53,707 bases of DNA. Source: an uncultured Mycobacteriaceae bacterium. Lineage in GTDB: Bacteria > Actinomycetota > Actinomycetes > Mycobacteriales > Mycobacteriaceae. The first letter of the stretch is position 1; each line of letters starts with the position of its first letter. Below, piece after piece: positions 8,340 to 17,441 of this stretch. The DNA lies in contig CAIYOH010000065.1 in assembly GCA_903927745.1 (NCBI GenBank), positions 1 through 53,707 of the forward strand. Reading direction: 5' to 3'. The position numbers and the translations under genes were made by a program. The notes beneath the pieces were generated by a model, which saw only the letters and a program-made list of their open reading frames with translations, was not told the origin of the DNA and ran no database searches.

Positions 8340-8765
8340 TCACCTTGTGGAGGCCACTGCGGTGATCACCGCCGCAATCGCGCAGATCGCCGCACAGACC
8401 GCACCGCCCGCCCCGACATAAAGCCCGTATTCGGCCGACACCCGTGGGCCGACATTGAGCCGGTAGTACCACACGGTGATCCCGATGATGAGCAACGAGA
8501 TGAGCAGCGCCGCAACCGACGCCACCCTCACCGACAATCCCCGGGCGGCCATCGCCCCGGCCACCAGCAGCGCCGAGGACAGCACCACGATCAGCTGACC
8601 GGCGCCGAACCCGTGGGGCAGGACCAGGCTGCCGTGGGTGCCGCCGATCGCGCTGGCCCAGCCGCCCCCGTTGACCGCCGTCGTCAGCCAGGGCAGCCAG
8701 GCGCTGGCCGAGACCAGCAGCGCGAAGAACGCCACCAGCCAACCGGGGCGCAACCGACGGATCAT
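8340..8765 (-). CDS. Integral membrane protein (Rv0912-like)
   Basis: The 141-residue product has four hydrophobic segments, at about 8-30, 55-75, 80-100 and 115-138, separated by short polar loops (WASAIGGTHGS, YRLNVGPRVSAEYG). There is no catalytic motif. It looks like a small tetraspan protein of the actinobacterial cell membrane with unknown role. ATG 8765 opens with MIRRLRPGW, a positive-inside cap. The gene is convergent with the carotenoid oxygenase and divergent, 47 bp away, from the Ntn hydrolase. Confidence 0.8.
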   Translation of the reverse strand: MIRRLRPGWLVAFFALLVSASAWLPWLTTAVNGGGWASAIGGTHGSLVLPHGFGAGQLIVVLSSALLVAGAMAARGLSVRVASVAALLISLLIIGITVWYYRLNVGPRVSAEYGLYVGAGGAVCAAICAIAAVITAVASTR

Positions 8766-8812
8766 GGTGGGGAGGGTAACCGCCGGGTCGGCGGCACGCT
8801 ACCGTCTGGGGC

Positions 8813-9781
8813 ATGTGCACCCGAGTGTTGTGGAACACCACCGACGTCGCGGTCCTGGCCGGCCGCACCATGGACTGGCCTGAGTCGACGCAGCCGCTGA
8901 TCGTCGCCTTCCCCCGCGGCCGCGAACGGGACGGTCTGCGGCCCGGCGGACTTGTCGACGACCCCAATCCACTGCGCTGGACCAGCCGCTACGGCAGCCT
9001 CATCACCACCGTCTACGGCGCCGGCGCCGTCGACGGCCTCAACGAGGCGGGCCTGGCCGGTCACGGGCTGTACCTGGAAGCGACCGACTTCGGTCCTCGC
9101 GACTCGTCCGTCCCCGCGGTGCAGGTGGGGCTGTGGTTGCAGTACCTGCTCGACCAGGCGGCGACGGTCGGCGAGGCGGTGGAGCTGATGGCGAACGTCG
9201 CGCCGCTGATGTTCACGGTGCACGGCCACGACGCCAACCTGCATTTCGCCCTGGAGGACGTCACCGGAGACTCGGCGATCATCGAATTCACCTCTGCCGG
9301 CCAGGTCGTCCACCGCGGCCGGCAGTACACGCTGATGACCAATGACCCCACCTATGACGAACAGCTGGAACTGTTGTCTCAGCAGGACTATTCGCATCCC
9401 ACCCGGGACATGCCGCTTCCCGGCAACGTCAACGCGGTCGACAGGTTCCAACGGGCCGCCTACTACTCGGGGCTGCTGCCCACCCCGGCCTCGCGGCGCG
9501 AAGGGGTCGCGGCGGTGATGGCGATCATGCGCAACGTGTCGGTCCCGTTCGGCGCGCCCTACGGCGAGTTCGGGATCTACAACACCGAGTACCGAACGGT
9601 GACCGACCTGACCCACCGCACGTACTTCTTCGAGCTGACCACCAGCCCGAACGTCATCTGGGTCGAGATGGACCGCCTTCCGCTCGACAAGGGCTCGCCG
9701 GCACTGGTCGTCGACCCCTACGACGACACCCTCGTCGGCGACGTCACCGACCGCTTCACGGCATGCGAGATTGCCTTCTGA
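8813..9781 (+). CDS. Linear amide C-N hydrolase, choloylglycine hydrolase / penicillin V acylase family
   Basis: The 322-residue product is an Ntn hydrolase: removal of Met1 exposes the nucleophile Cys2 (MCTRVLWN). Arg18 and Asp21 in GRTMDW, Asn177 in TNDPT and an Arg in VDRFQRA match the catalytic set of bile-salt hydrolases and penicillin V acylases. Substrates in the family include conjugated bile salts, penicillin V and acyl-homoserine lactones; the true one is unknown. A TACCGT hexamer at 8800-8805 lies 7 nt before the ATG, so the message may be leaderless. I do not recall an equivalent gene at this position in M. tuberculosis. Confidence 0.88.
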   Translation: MCTRVLWNTTDVAVLAGRTMDWPESTQPLIVAFPRGRERDGLRPGGLVDDPNPLRWTSRYGSLITTVYGAGAVDGLNEAGLAGHGLYLEATDFGPRDSSVPAVQVGLWLQYLLDQAATVGEAVELMANVAPLMFTVHGHDANLHFALEDVTGDSAIIEFTSAGQVVHRGRQYTLMTNDPTYDEQLELLSQQDYSHPTRDMPLPGNVNAVDRFQRAAYYSGLLPTPASRREGVAAVMAIMRNVSVPFGAPYGEFGIYNTEYRTVTDLTHRTYFFELTTSPNVIWVEMDRLPLDKGSPALVVDPYDDTLVGDVTDRFTACEIAF

Positions 9782-9794
9782 GCGACGCCGGGGG

Positions 9795-10232
9795 TCAGCG
9801 ACCGGCGAACACCGTGACGAAGTTGCGCAGCGATGCGTTGATGTCGCTGCGCAGCGCCGCGGCCACGACCATCCCGATGGGCCCGAACAGCGCGGGACCG
9901 CCGAGGTGTAGGTCGATGCCGACGGTGGATCCCTGTGCCGTTGGCGAAATCTTGGCGACCAGCTTGACCTTGACTCCCCCGACACCGGCGCCGTCGAGCG
10001 TCATCCCCTCCGGCGGGTTGTAGCGCACGACCGTCCACTTGATCCGGTTGGCCATGCCCTTGACCTCGACAATGGACTCGACCACCGTCCCCTTCTCGAT
10101 GTCATCGGGTAGCACGCTGCGCCACACCCGGTGGATCGTCAGCCACTCCGTGAACCGCGACAGGTCCGAGGCATGCGCCCAGGCAACTGTGGGCGGCAAC
10201 GGGACGTCAATGGATTCAGAGAGTTTCGCCAC
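9795..10232 (-). CDS. SRPBCC family protein, Rv0910-like (toxin family)
   Basis: The 145-residue product has the START/SRPBCC lipid-binding fold signature: MAKLSESIDVPLPPTVAWAHASDLSRFTEWL, a central beta-sheet region, then a C-terminal helix (AAALRSDINASLRNFVTVF). Length and sequence match what I recall of Rv0910, described as the toxin of the Rv0909-Rv0910 pair. Here the expected antitoxin gene is missing: the start lies 3 bp after the ctpE stop. It is probably cotranscribed at the end of the echA6-MBL-ctpE operon. Its role could be a ligand-binding protein rather than a toxin. Confidence 0.85.
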   Translation of the reverse strand: MAKLSESIDVPLPPTVAWAHASDLSRFTEWLTIHRVWRSVLPDDIEKGTVVESIVEVKGMANRIKWTVVRYNPPEGMTLDGAGVGGVKVKLVAKISPTAQGSTVGIDLHLGGPALFGPIGMVVAAALRSDINASLRNFVTVFAGR

Positions 10233-10235
10233 GGC

Positions 10236-12644
10236 TCAGTCCTGTCTCTTCTCGCCCACTGACTTTACGCGGCGGATCCACCACATCGCCTCGATCGCAG
10301 CGGCGCCCACCGCCCCGATCCCCACCGCGATGGACGTTACCCGTGGGTTGGACGGGTCGAGGAGGAATGCCCGCTGGGTCAGCGGGACACTGAAGATCGC
10401 CACGTAGGCCAGGGCCGAGACGACGACCAGCGCCAGGCGCCACCAGTGGTAGGGACGGGCGACGACGGCCAGCACCCATAGGGCCGTGATGAGCAGCGTG
10501 ATCAGCGCCGCTGTCGATGCCTGCTCCTGTTGGGCGAATGTGGCGTGGCGCCCGCGGTAGGCCACCAGATAGGAGACGAACGTCGCCACCCCGACGATCA
10601 GCCCGGCGGGTAGCGCCGACGTCAGCACCCGCCGCACGAAGCCGGTGTGGGCGCGCTCGTTGTTGGGCGCCAGCGACAAGATGAACGACGGGATGCCGAT
10701 GGTGAACCACGCCGCGATGGTGACGTGGATAGGCTGAAACGGATACAGCAACGGTTCCAGACCGAGCACCGGGGACAGCAGACACTCGGCGCCCACCAAC
10801 AGGGCCAGCAGCGCCGCGTACACGGTCTTGGTCAAGAACAGGTTGGCAACCCGCTCGATGTTGCCGATCACCCGCCTGCCTTCCCCCACCACATACGGCA
10901 ATGTGGAAAACCTGTTGTCCAGCAACACGATTTGCGCCACCGCCCGCGACGCAGGACTCCCGGAGCCCATCGCCACGCCGATATCGGCGTCCTTGAGCGC
11001 CAGCACATCGTTGACCCCGTCGCCGGTCATGGCAACCGTGTGTCCTTGCGCCTGCAGGGCGTGGACGATGGCGCGCTTCTGATCGGGCCGCACTCGGCCG
11101 AAGGCGGTAGACCTTTCCAGGGCGGCGGCCAAGGCGGCCGGTTCGGTGGGAAGCCGGCGTGCGTCCATCGTCTCCCCGCGCAGCCCCAGCCCGTCGGCGA
11201 TCGCACCGACCGACACCGCGTTATCGCCGGAGATGACCTTGAGCGCGACACCCTGCGCGGCAAAGTAATCCAGCGTCTGGCGAGCATCGGGCCGAACCCG
11301 TTGTTCGAGCGCAACCAACGCGACCGGAGTGATCCGGCCCGGCGCGTCCGGATGGTCGACGGCCACGTCGGCGGCGCCCAGCAGCAGAACCCGCAGTCCC
11401 CGCGCGCCGAGCCGTTCGGCCTGTGCCGCGGCCGCCCACGACGGGTCGAGTAATACGTCGGGCGCTCCGATGACCCAATTGCCGTGGTCGCGGTAGGACA
11501 CGCCGCTCCACTTGGTGGCCGAGGTGAAGGACGCGGTGGCGATGACGACCCACCCGGGCGCCTCGCCGTAGGCCTCGGCGATCGCGTGCATGCTGGCATT
11601 GGGCCGCGGGTCGGCGGCGGCCAACGAGGCGAGCACATCGGCGACCCGCTCGGGCTGAGCGGCGGGCTCCCCGATCGCGGTGACGTCCGCGACGCGCATG
11701 CCGTTTTCGGTCAGGGTGCCGGTCTTGTCGGCGCACACCACGTCGACCCGGGCCAGTCCCTCGATAGCCGGCAATTCCTGGACGAGGCAATGACGTTGAC
11801 CGAGCCTGATCACCCCGACGGCAAACGCGAGCGAGGTCATCAGGACCAGGCCCTCGGGCACCATCGGAACCAGGGCGCCCACCGTCCGCAACACGGAGCG
11901 TCGCCATCCCGCGTGCGTGGTGAACAACTGTGTGTAGATCGTCAGCAGACCGGCCGGTACCAGCAAGTAGGTGATGAACTGGAGAATCCGGTTAATGCCG
12001 CTGCGCAGTTCGGATGTCACCAGGGTGAACGTGCTGGCTTCCTCGGCCAGCTTGGCCGCATAGGCCTCGCGTCCCACCTTGGTCGCGCGATACGCGCCGG
12101 TGCCGGCGACGACGAAGCTGCCCGACATCACCGGGTCACCGGCTCGCTTGGTGATCGGGTCCGCCTCACCGGTCAGCAGCGATTCGTCAATGTCGAGATT
12201 CTGCTCCTCGAGGATCTCTCCGTCGACGACGAGCTGATCGCCCGGGCCGAGCTCGATGATGTCGTCGAGCACCACCTCCGCGGGTGACAGCACCCCGGTC
12301 CCGGATTCTCTGCGCACCAAGGGTTTCGCCTGCCCGACGATCGCCAGCGAGTCCAGCGTCCGCTTCGCCCGGATCTCCTGAACCATGCCGATAACGCTGT
12401 TGGCGATGATGAGTAGACCGAACATCCCGTTGATCAGCGAACCCGCCGCCAGCACGATCAACAGCAGCACACCGAGGATCGCGTTGATCCTCGTGAACAC
12501 GTTGGCGCGCACGATCTGACTGACGCTGCGCGTCGCGCGGTTGGCCACCGCGTTGCTGTTGCCGGCGGCGACCCGTTGGGCCACCTCGGCGTCGGTCAGT
12601 CCGCGCGTCATCGGGAGCCGGGTGCTATCGCCACCCGGTTCCAT
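10236..12644 (-). CDS. ctpE: P-type ATPase CtpE
   Basis: The product of about 800 residues is a P2-type metal-cation ATPase; CtpE has been linked to calcium uptake in mycobacteria. Visible motifs are the actuator loop LTGEAD, the phosphorylation motif DKTGTLTE, the nucleotide-domain block [24 protein letters not shown] in the hinge and paired C-terminal membrane helices. The start is uncertain: ATG 12644 gives 802 residues, ATG 12611 gives 791 and GTG 12659 gives 807 with overlap of the upstream gene. M. tuberculosis CtpE has about 797. None has a strong ribosome site, so translation may be coupled to the upstream MBL gene (stop at 12650). Confidence 0.95.
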   Translation of the reverse strand: MEPGGDSTRLPMTRGLTDAEVAQRVAAGNSNAVANRATRSVSQIVRANVFTRINAILGVLLLIVLAAGSLINGMFGLLIIANSVIGMVQEIRAKRTLDSLAIVGQAKPLVRRESGTGVLSPAEVVLDDIIELGPGDQLVVDGEILEEQNLDIDESLLTGEADPITKRAGDPVMSGSFVVAGTGAYRATKVGREAYAAKLAEEASTFTLVTSELRSGINRILQFITYLLVPAGLLTIYTQLFTTHAGWRRSVLRTVGALVPMVPEGLVLMTSLAFAVGVIRLGQRHCLVQELPAIEGLARVDVVCADKTGTLTENGMRVADVTAIGEPAAQPERVADVLASLAAADPRPNASMHAIAEAYGEAPGWVVIATASFTSATKWSGVSYRDHGNWVIGAPDVLLDPSWAAAAQAERLGARGLRVLLLGAADVAVDHPDAPGRITPVALVALEQRVRPDARQTLDYFAAQGVALKVISGDNAVSVGAIADGLGLRGETMDARRLPTEPAALAAALERSTAFGRVRPDQKRAIVHALQAQGHTVAMTGDGVNDVLALKDADIGVAMGSGSPASRAVAQIVLLDNRFSTLPYVVGEGRRVIGNIERVANLFLTKTVYAALLALLVGAECLLSPVLGLEPLLYPFQPIHVTIAAWFTIGIPSFILSLAPNNERAHTGFVRRVLTSALPAGLIVGVATFVSYLVAYRGRHATFAQQEQASTAALITLLITALWVLAVVARPYHWWRLALVVVSALAYVAIFSVPLTQRAFLLDPSNPRVTSIAVGIGAVGAAAIEAMWWIRRVKSVGEKRQD

Positions 12645-12649
12645 CGGCG

Positions 12650-13765
12650 CTACCGCCACCAGGGGCTGAAGCGCACCGGCCGGGCCGGGTCAATCCGCTC
12701 ACCGGGCATGGGCAGCGCGATACGGACGTCGGCGGCCTCGGCCGCGGCCAGCACCCGCTCGACCGGCTCGACCCACGGATGGGGCGCCAGGCGGAACGTT
12801 GCCCAGTGGATCGGCACCAGCAGCCCCGACCCCGGGTCCGTGACGTCGAGGTGCGCCCGCACCGCCTCCTCAGGGTTCATGTGGACGTCCGGCCACGCCG
12901 CGTTGTACGCCCCGATGGGCATGAGCGTCAGGTCGAACGGTCCATGGTCGGCGCCGATCTGGGTGAAACCCGTCATGTAGCCGGTGTCACCGCCGAAATA
13001 CGCGCGCCGCGCGGGGCCACAAATCGCCCACGACGCCCACAGGGTGGTGTTGCGGTCGGTGAACCGCCCAGAGGTGTGGCGCGCCTGCAGGCAGGTGATG
13101 CTGAGTTCGCCGACCGCAGCGCTCTGATCCCAGTCGAGTTCGACAATGCGCTGGCCGGGGATACCCCAGGCCCGCAGGTGGGCGCCGACCCCGAGCGGCA
13201 CGAAGAAGGGGGCTCGCTGCGCGCGGGCCAACGCTAAAACGGTGTCCATGTCGAGGTGGTCGTAGTGGTCATGGCTGATCACCACGGCGTCGAGGCAGGG
13301 CAGCTCCTCCAGTGGGACCGGCGGCGCGTGCAGCCGCTGCGGTCCGACCAGGGGCGAGGGGGAACACCGATCACTCCACACCGGGTCGGTGAGGACCCGG
13401 TACCCGTCGATCTCCAGCAGCGCAGTCGAGTGACCGAACCAGCTGACGGCAAGCACGGCGGGGTCAGCGGCGAACACCGGCGGCGCCGCCAACGGGATGG
13501 GCACCACGGGCCGGCCCCCGCCGCGGTTGGCCAGCAATTCCCACGCGATGAGTTGCAGCTGTTCTCGATCGATGGTGGCGTTGCCGGCGGGGTCGCGGTT
13601 GAGGAACACCCCCGCGCGATAGTTGGGCGAACCCTGCGCCACCGCGCGGAGCGTCGCGGGGTCGGCGCCCAACGCGGCCGGGGTGCCCTGCAGCGCCCGC
13701 AGCACCAGGCCCCCCGTTGCCAGCGACGCGGTGCCGGCCGCCCCGCGCAGCGTCTCCAACAGCAT
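12650..13765 (-). CDS. MBL-fold metal-dependent hydrolase, NAPE-PLD-like (Rv0906-like)
   Basis: The 371-residue product has the metallo-beta-lactamase HxHxDH metal motif in [12 protein letters not shown], with further ligands in [14 protein letters not shown] and the late PIHWATF block. These features and the [15 protein letters not shown] lead match the L-ascorbate-6-phosphate lactonase / NAPE-phospholipase D branch, so a phospholipid or lactone substrate is plausible but unproven. ATG 13765 lies 5 bp after the echA6 stop; the longer open frame upstream is antisense noise. It sits in the echA6-MBL-ctpE operon. Confidence 0.88.
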   Translation of the reverse strand: MLLETLRGAAGTASLATGGLVLRALQGTPAALGADPATLRAVAQGSPNYRAGVFLNRDPAGNATIDREQLQLIAWELLANRGGGRPVVPIPLAAPPVFAADPAVLAVSWFGHSTALLEIDGYRVLTDPVWSDRCSPSPLVGPQRLHAPPVPLEELPCLDAVVISHDHYDHLDMDTVLALARAQRAPFFVPLGVGAHLRAWGIPGQRIVELDWDQSAAVGELSITCLQARHTSGRFTDRNTTLWASWAICGPARRAYFGGDTGYMTGFTQIGADHGPFDLTLMPIGAYNAAWPDVHMNPEEAVRAHLDVTDPGSGLLVPIHWATFRLAPHPWVEPVERVLAAAEAADVRIALPMPGERIDPARPVRFSPWWR

Positions 13766-13770
13766 GTCGG

Positions 13771-14502
13771 TCAGGCTCCCGTGAACGTCGGCGGCCGCTT
13801 CTCCAGCCGGGCGACCTGGGCTTCGATCACGTCGCTGCTGCCCCAGGCCTTGTCGAACAGGGCCTTGTGCTCTGGCCGCTGGGCGTCCATCGCGCCGTCG
13901 TCGTTGAGCACCAGCTTGGCGTGCTGAATCGCCAGCGGCGCCAGGCCGGAAACCTCGGCAGCCCACTCGTGGGCGTCTGCCAGCGTCCCGATGCGGTTGG
14001 CCATCCCGGTCTGCAGCGCCATGTCGGCCGTCAGCTTTTCGGCTGTGAGAAGCATCGCGCTCGCCCGCCCGTGACCGATCAACGACGACAACCGTCGGAT
14101 ACTCCAGTTATCTAGGGCCAGACCGTATTTCGATGTCGGGAACTGGAAGAACGCCTCCGGTGCGACAACCCGGAGATCGCATCGCATGGCGAGCTGGAGC
14201 CCCGCCCCGATGGCGGGTCCGTTGATGGCCCCGATCAGTGGGATCAGAGTCTTGTCCATGACGCGGTGCAGCTCGATGAGCCGGTCGGGGTAGTCGGCGG
14301 CGAACGCGTCGCCGCTGAGGTCCGCGCCGGCGCAGAACGCGGTGCCCTGGCCGGTCAGCACGATGACCCGGACGGAGCCGTCGCCGGCCTTCTCGAAGGC
14401 TTCCCGCAGTTCTTCGACGAGTTGAGAGTTCAGCGCATTGCGCCGCTCGGGGCGCTGCAACTCGATGGTCAGCACGGCTTCGGTCTGGGTGATACCGATC
14501 AT
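13771..14502 (-). CDS. echA6: Enoyl-CoA hydratase-like protein EchA6
   Basis: The 243-residue product has the crotonase fold: FCAGADLSG and [13 protein letters not shown] build the oxyanion hole, and the C-terminal helical trimerisation part follows. M. tuberculosis EchA6 has the same length. That protein is catalytically defective, binds MmpL3 and is proposed to hand long acyl-CoAs from FAS-I to FAS-II for mycolic acid synthesis. ATG 14502 ([15 protein letters not shown]) fits the family; the frame upstream runs into the prrA promoter region. Divergent prrA starts 125 bp away. As I recall the M. tuberculosis map, accD3 lies between prrA and echA6; it is absent here. Confidence 0.93.
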   Translation of the reverse strand: MIGITQTEAVLTIELQRPERRNALNSQLVEELREAFEKAGDGSVRVIVLTGQGTAFCAGADLSGDAFAADYPDRLIELHRVMDKTLIPLIGAINGPAIGAGLQLAMRCDLRVVAPEAFFQFPTSKYGLALDNWSIRRLSSLIGHGRASAMLLTAEKLTADMALQTGMANRIGTLADAHEWAAEVSGLAPLAIQHAKLVLNDDGAMDAQRPEHKALFDKAWGSSDVIEAQVARLEKRPPTFTGA

Positions 14503-14627
14503 GGCCGTCAGCCTACCGATGCCGCCTGCGCGCCGGATCGACCGATTCGCGACTCGGCGCCCGACATCCCCTTGCACATCCCCCTCCCCTCCCACCTTAA
14601 TGGCCCTCAATCAGGCAGGATGGCGCC

Positions 14628-15329
14628 ATGGACACTCCAGCGAGCGCACCGCGGGTCTTGGTCGTCGACGACGACCCGGATGTGCTCGCCTCCCTCGAGC
14701 GGGGCCTGCGACTGTCCGGATTCGAGGTCTCGACCGCGGTCGACGGTGCGGAGGCGTTGCGCAGCGCCACCGAGACGCGACCGGACGCGATCGTTCTCGA
14801 CATCAACATGCCCGTCCTCGACGGCGTCAGTGTCGTGACGGCGTTGCGGGCCATGGACAACGACGTCCCCGTGTGCGTGCTCAGTGCGCGCAGCTCCGTC
14901 GACGACCGCGTGGCGGGCCTCGAAGCCGGCGCCGATGATTACCTGGTCAAGCCGTTCGTGTTGGCCGAGCTCGTCGCGCGGGTGAAGGCGTTGCTGCGTC
15001 GCCGCGGCGCCACCGCGTCGTCCTCCTCGGAAACCATCACGGTCGGCCCGCTGGAAGTGGACATCCCCGGCCGGCGGGCGCGGGTCAACGGCGTCGACGT
15101 CGACCTGACCAAGCGGGAGTTTGACCTGCTCGCCGTGCTGGCCGAGCACAAGGCCGCGGTGCTCTCCCGCGCCCAGTTGCTGGAACTTGTGTGGGGTTAC
15201 GACTTCGCCGCCGACACCAATGTCGTCGACGTGTTCATCGGGTACCTGCGGCGCAAGCTGGAGGCCAACGGGGGGCCCAGGCTGCTGCACACCGTCCGCG
15301 GAGTCGGATTCGTGCTGCGAATCCAGTAA
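14628..15329 (+). CDS. prrA: Two-component response regulator PrrA
   Basis: The 233-residue product is an OmpR/PhoB-type regulator. The receiver domain (1-120) has acidic pocket residues Asp14-16, phospho-acceptor Asp58 (VLDINMP) and Lys108 (YLVKPF). The winged helix (about 140-233) carries the DNA-recognition part [14 protein letters not shown]. It is nearly identical in pattern to M. tuberculosis PrrA, which is essential there and responds to nitrogen, hypoxia and early intracellular growth. prrB follows 25 bp later. The promoter must lie in the 125 bp shared with echA6. Confidence 0.97.
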   Translation: MDTPASAPRVLVVDDDPDVLASLERGLRLSGFEVSTAVDGAEALRSATETRPDAIVLDINMPVLDGVSVVTALRAMDNDVPVCVLSARSSVDDRVAGLEAGADDYLVKPFVLAELVARVKALLRRRGATASSSSETITVGPLEVDIPGRRARVNGVDVDLTKREFDLLAVLAEHKAAVLSRAQLLELVWGYDFAADTNVVDVFIGYLRRKLEANGGPRLLHTVRGVGFVLRIQ

Positions 15330-15354
15330 CGACCACAGACCAGACCTGCGGGCC

Positions 15355-16695
15355 ATGAACATACTGTCGCGAATCTTCGCCCGAACGCCGTCGCTGCGAA
15401 CGCGGGTGGTGATCGCGACGGCCATCGGTGCCGCCATTCCGGTGTTCATCGTCGGCACCGTGGTCTGGGTGGGAATCACCAACGACCGCCAGGAGCGGCT
15501 GGACCGCCGCCTCGACGAGGCCGCCGGCTTCGCGATCCCCTTCCTGCCGCGCGGCCTCGGCGAAATACCTCACTCACCCGACGGCAACGACGCCATCATG
15601 ACCTCCCGACGCGGCACCCAGGTGACGTCGAACTCCTACATCACGCTGCCCAAGCTGACCGTCGACTACGCGGACACCGTCATCGCCGGCGTGCGCTACC
15701 GGGTTCGCACGGTGGAGATTCCCGGGCCGGAACCCTCGTCGCTGGCGGTCGGCGCCACGTACGACGCCACCATCGCCGAGACCAACAACCTGCATCGCCG
15801 CGTGCTGCTGATCTGTGGATTCGCGATCGGCGCGGCGGCTGTATTCGCCTGGCTGCTGGCCGCATTCGCGGTCAGACCGTTCAAACAGCTCGCCCAGCAG
15901 ACCCGCGCGATCGACGCCGGGGACGAGACACCGCGGGTCGAGGTGCACGGAGCGAGCGAAGCAATCGAGATCGCCGAGGCGATCAGGGGCATGCTGCAGC
16001 GGATCTGGAACGAACAGAACCGAACCATGGAGGCGCTCGCCTCGGCGCGCGATTTCGCGGCCGTGTCCTCCCACGAGCTGCGCACACCACTGACCGCGAT
16101 GCGCACCAACCTCGAAGTGCTGTCCACGCTGGACCTGCCCGACGAGCAGCGCGAGGAGGTGCTGGGCGACGTCATCCGCACCCAGTCGCGGATCGAGGCC
16201 ACCCTGAGCGCCCTCGAGCGGCTGGCCCAGGGCGAACTGTCGACGTCCGACGACCACGTGCCGGTCGATATCACCGAGTTGCTGGACCGCGCCGCCCATG
16301 ACGCCATGCGCGTGTTCCCCGACCTCGACGTCTCGCTGGTGCCATCGCCGACCTGCATCATCGTCGGCCTGCCGGCCGGGCTGCGCCTGGCGGTCGACAA
16401 CGCGATCGCCAATGCCGTCAAACACGGCGGCGCCACCCGCGTCCAGCTGTCTGCCGTCAGCTCGCGCGCCGGCGTGGAGATCGCCGTCGACGACAACGGA
16501 GGCGGGGTGCCCGACGCGGAGCGTCGTGTCGTGTTCGAGCGGTTCTCGCGCGGGTCGACGGCATCGCACTCCGGGTCCGGACTCGGGCTGGCGTTGGTGG
16601 CCCAGCAGGCCGGGCTGCACGGCGGGACGGCCTCGCTGGAGGACAGTCCGCTGGGCGGCGCACGGCTGGCGCTGCGGCTACCCGGCCCCCGCTGA
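15355..16695 (+). CDS. prrB: Two-component sensor histidine kinase PrrB
   Basis: The 446-residue product matches M. tuberculosis PrrB in length. A first membrane helix (about 20-42) and a second (about 146-167) bracket an extracellular loop with the conserved LPKLTVDYADT block. A HAMP segment follows, then the H-box SSHELRTPLTAMR with the phospho-accepting His, N-box DNAIANAVKHGG, and G-boxes DDNGGGVP and GSGLGLALV. ATG 15355 begins MNILSRIFARTPSLRTR as in the family; the frame upstream of it overlaps prrA and is not coding. It partners PrrA. Confidence 0.97.
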   Translation: MNILSRIFARTPSLRTRVVIATAIGAAIPVFIVGTVVWVGITNDRQERLDRRLDEAAGFAIPFLPRGLGEIPHSPDGNDAIMTSRRGTQVTSNSYITLPKLTVDYADTVIAGVRYRVRTVEIPGPEPSSLAVGATYDATIAETNNLHRRVLLICGFAIGAAAVFAWLLAAFAVRPFKQLAQQTRAIDAGDETPRVEVHGASEAIEIAEAIRGMLQRIWNEQNRTMEALASARDFAAVSSHELRTPLTAMRTNLEVLSTLDLPDEQREEVLGDVIRTQSRIEATLSALERLAQGELSTSDDHVPVDITELLDRAAHDAMRVFPDLDVSLVPSPTCIIVGLPAGLRLAVDNAIANAVKHGGATRVQLSAVSSRAGVEIAVDDNGGGVPDAERRVVFERFSRGSTASHSGSGLGLALVAQQAGLHGGTASLEDSPLGGARLALRLPGPR

Positions 16696-16705
16696 CCCGG
16701 CTCGG

Positions 16706-17227
16706 CTACCGGGCGCCTGAGCTCTTACGCCAGGGTGTGAACAGGGCGCGGGCTGCGGACTGCTCGTCTTTGAACCAGACGTGCGCGACGGTCAGGTCGT
16801 ACGCCGGATCATTGTGCGTGTAGTAGAGCCTGGTGTCGGTGCGACCCTTCACCGGCCATCCGGAAGGCCCGCCCCCGTCAAGGGTGGCACGAGCGGAACC
16901 CGGTCCGAACGGCTCGTAGGGCAACGTTCGGGTCCGTGGGCCCGGCGGTGCTTTCGCCGCCGGGCCGCCCGCCGGCACCTTTTTCGCCGGGACCTTCCCG
17001 GCGGGGGGGACTTTCTTTTCGGGCCACAACCTCGCCGGCGGCAGTGGCTCGACGGGCTTTGTGGGCGCGTCCTTCGCGGGCGGAACGGGGCTCACCGCCG
17101 CCGTCGCGGGGGCCGCTACGCCGGAGGCGGTAGCGGCGGGTTTCGCGGAGCGGACGATCAGCACGAACGTCAGCACGAGGCCCGCGGCGAAAGCGAGCCC
17201 GATCAGCCACCAGTGCGGGTGAATCAT
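16706..17227 (-). CDS. arfC: Membrane protein ArfC (Rv0901-like)
   Basis: The 173-residue product has an N-terminal membrane helix (MIHPHWWLIGLAFAAGLVLTF). A Pro/Lys/Ala-rich linker follows (about 35-100), then a C-terminal domain with PYEPFGPGSARA, GWPVKGRTDTRLYYT and AHVWFKDEQSAARAFTPWRKS-like blocks shared with ArfC. In M. tuberculosis arfABC supports ammonia release and growth at acid pH. ATG 17227 overlaps the arfB stop (ATGA), so translation is coupled. The linker differs strongly from M. tuberculosis, as expected for a low-complexity region. It converges on prrB 10 bp away. Confidence 0.9.
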   Translation of the reverse strand: MIHPHWWLIGLAFAAGLVLTFVLIVRSAKPAATASGVAAPATAAVSPVPPAKDAPTKPVEPLPPARLWPEKKVPPAGKVPAKKVPAGGPAAKAPPGPRTRTLPYEPFGPGSARATLDGGGPSGWPVKGRTDTRLYYTHNDPAYDLTVAHVWFKDEQSAARALFTPWRKSSGAR

Positions 17228-17430
17228 CCGGCCTCGCCCTCGCCCTCGACGTCGCCCTCGCCCTCGCCCTCGACGTCGCCCTCGGCCCCGACCGCCCGCG
17301 GTCGGTCCGCGGGCACCACCACCTGCTCGCCGCCGCGGCGTGCGACGGCGACGCTGGCGATCACACCGGCGAATGCCGATCCCGCCACGAATGCAGCCAG
17401 GTAGTACAGCCACTGGATCACAAAGTCCAT
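17224..17430 (-). CDS. arfB: Small membrane protein ArfB (Rv0900-like) with acidic repeat tail
   Basis: The 68-residue product has a hydrophobic helix at about 4-30 (DFVIQWLYYLAAFVAGSAFAG...), then a basic stretch (VARRGGEQVVV). Its tail is an acidic tandem repeat built from EGEGDV units encoded at about 17227-17285. M. tuberculosis Rv0900 is about 50 residues, so the tail is an added, expandable segment. It starts at ATG 17430, 11 bp after the arfA stop, and overlaps arfC. The role is inferred from the arf operon context. Confidence 0.85.
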   Translation of the reverse strand: MDFVIQWLYYLAAFVAGSAFAGVIASVAVARRGGEQVVVPADRPRAVGAEGDVEGEGEGDVEGEGEAG

Positions 17431-17441
17431 GCCGGATCTCC

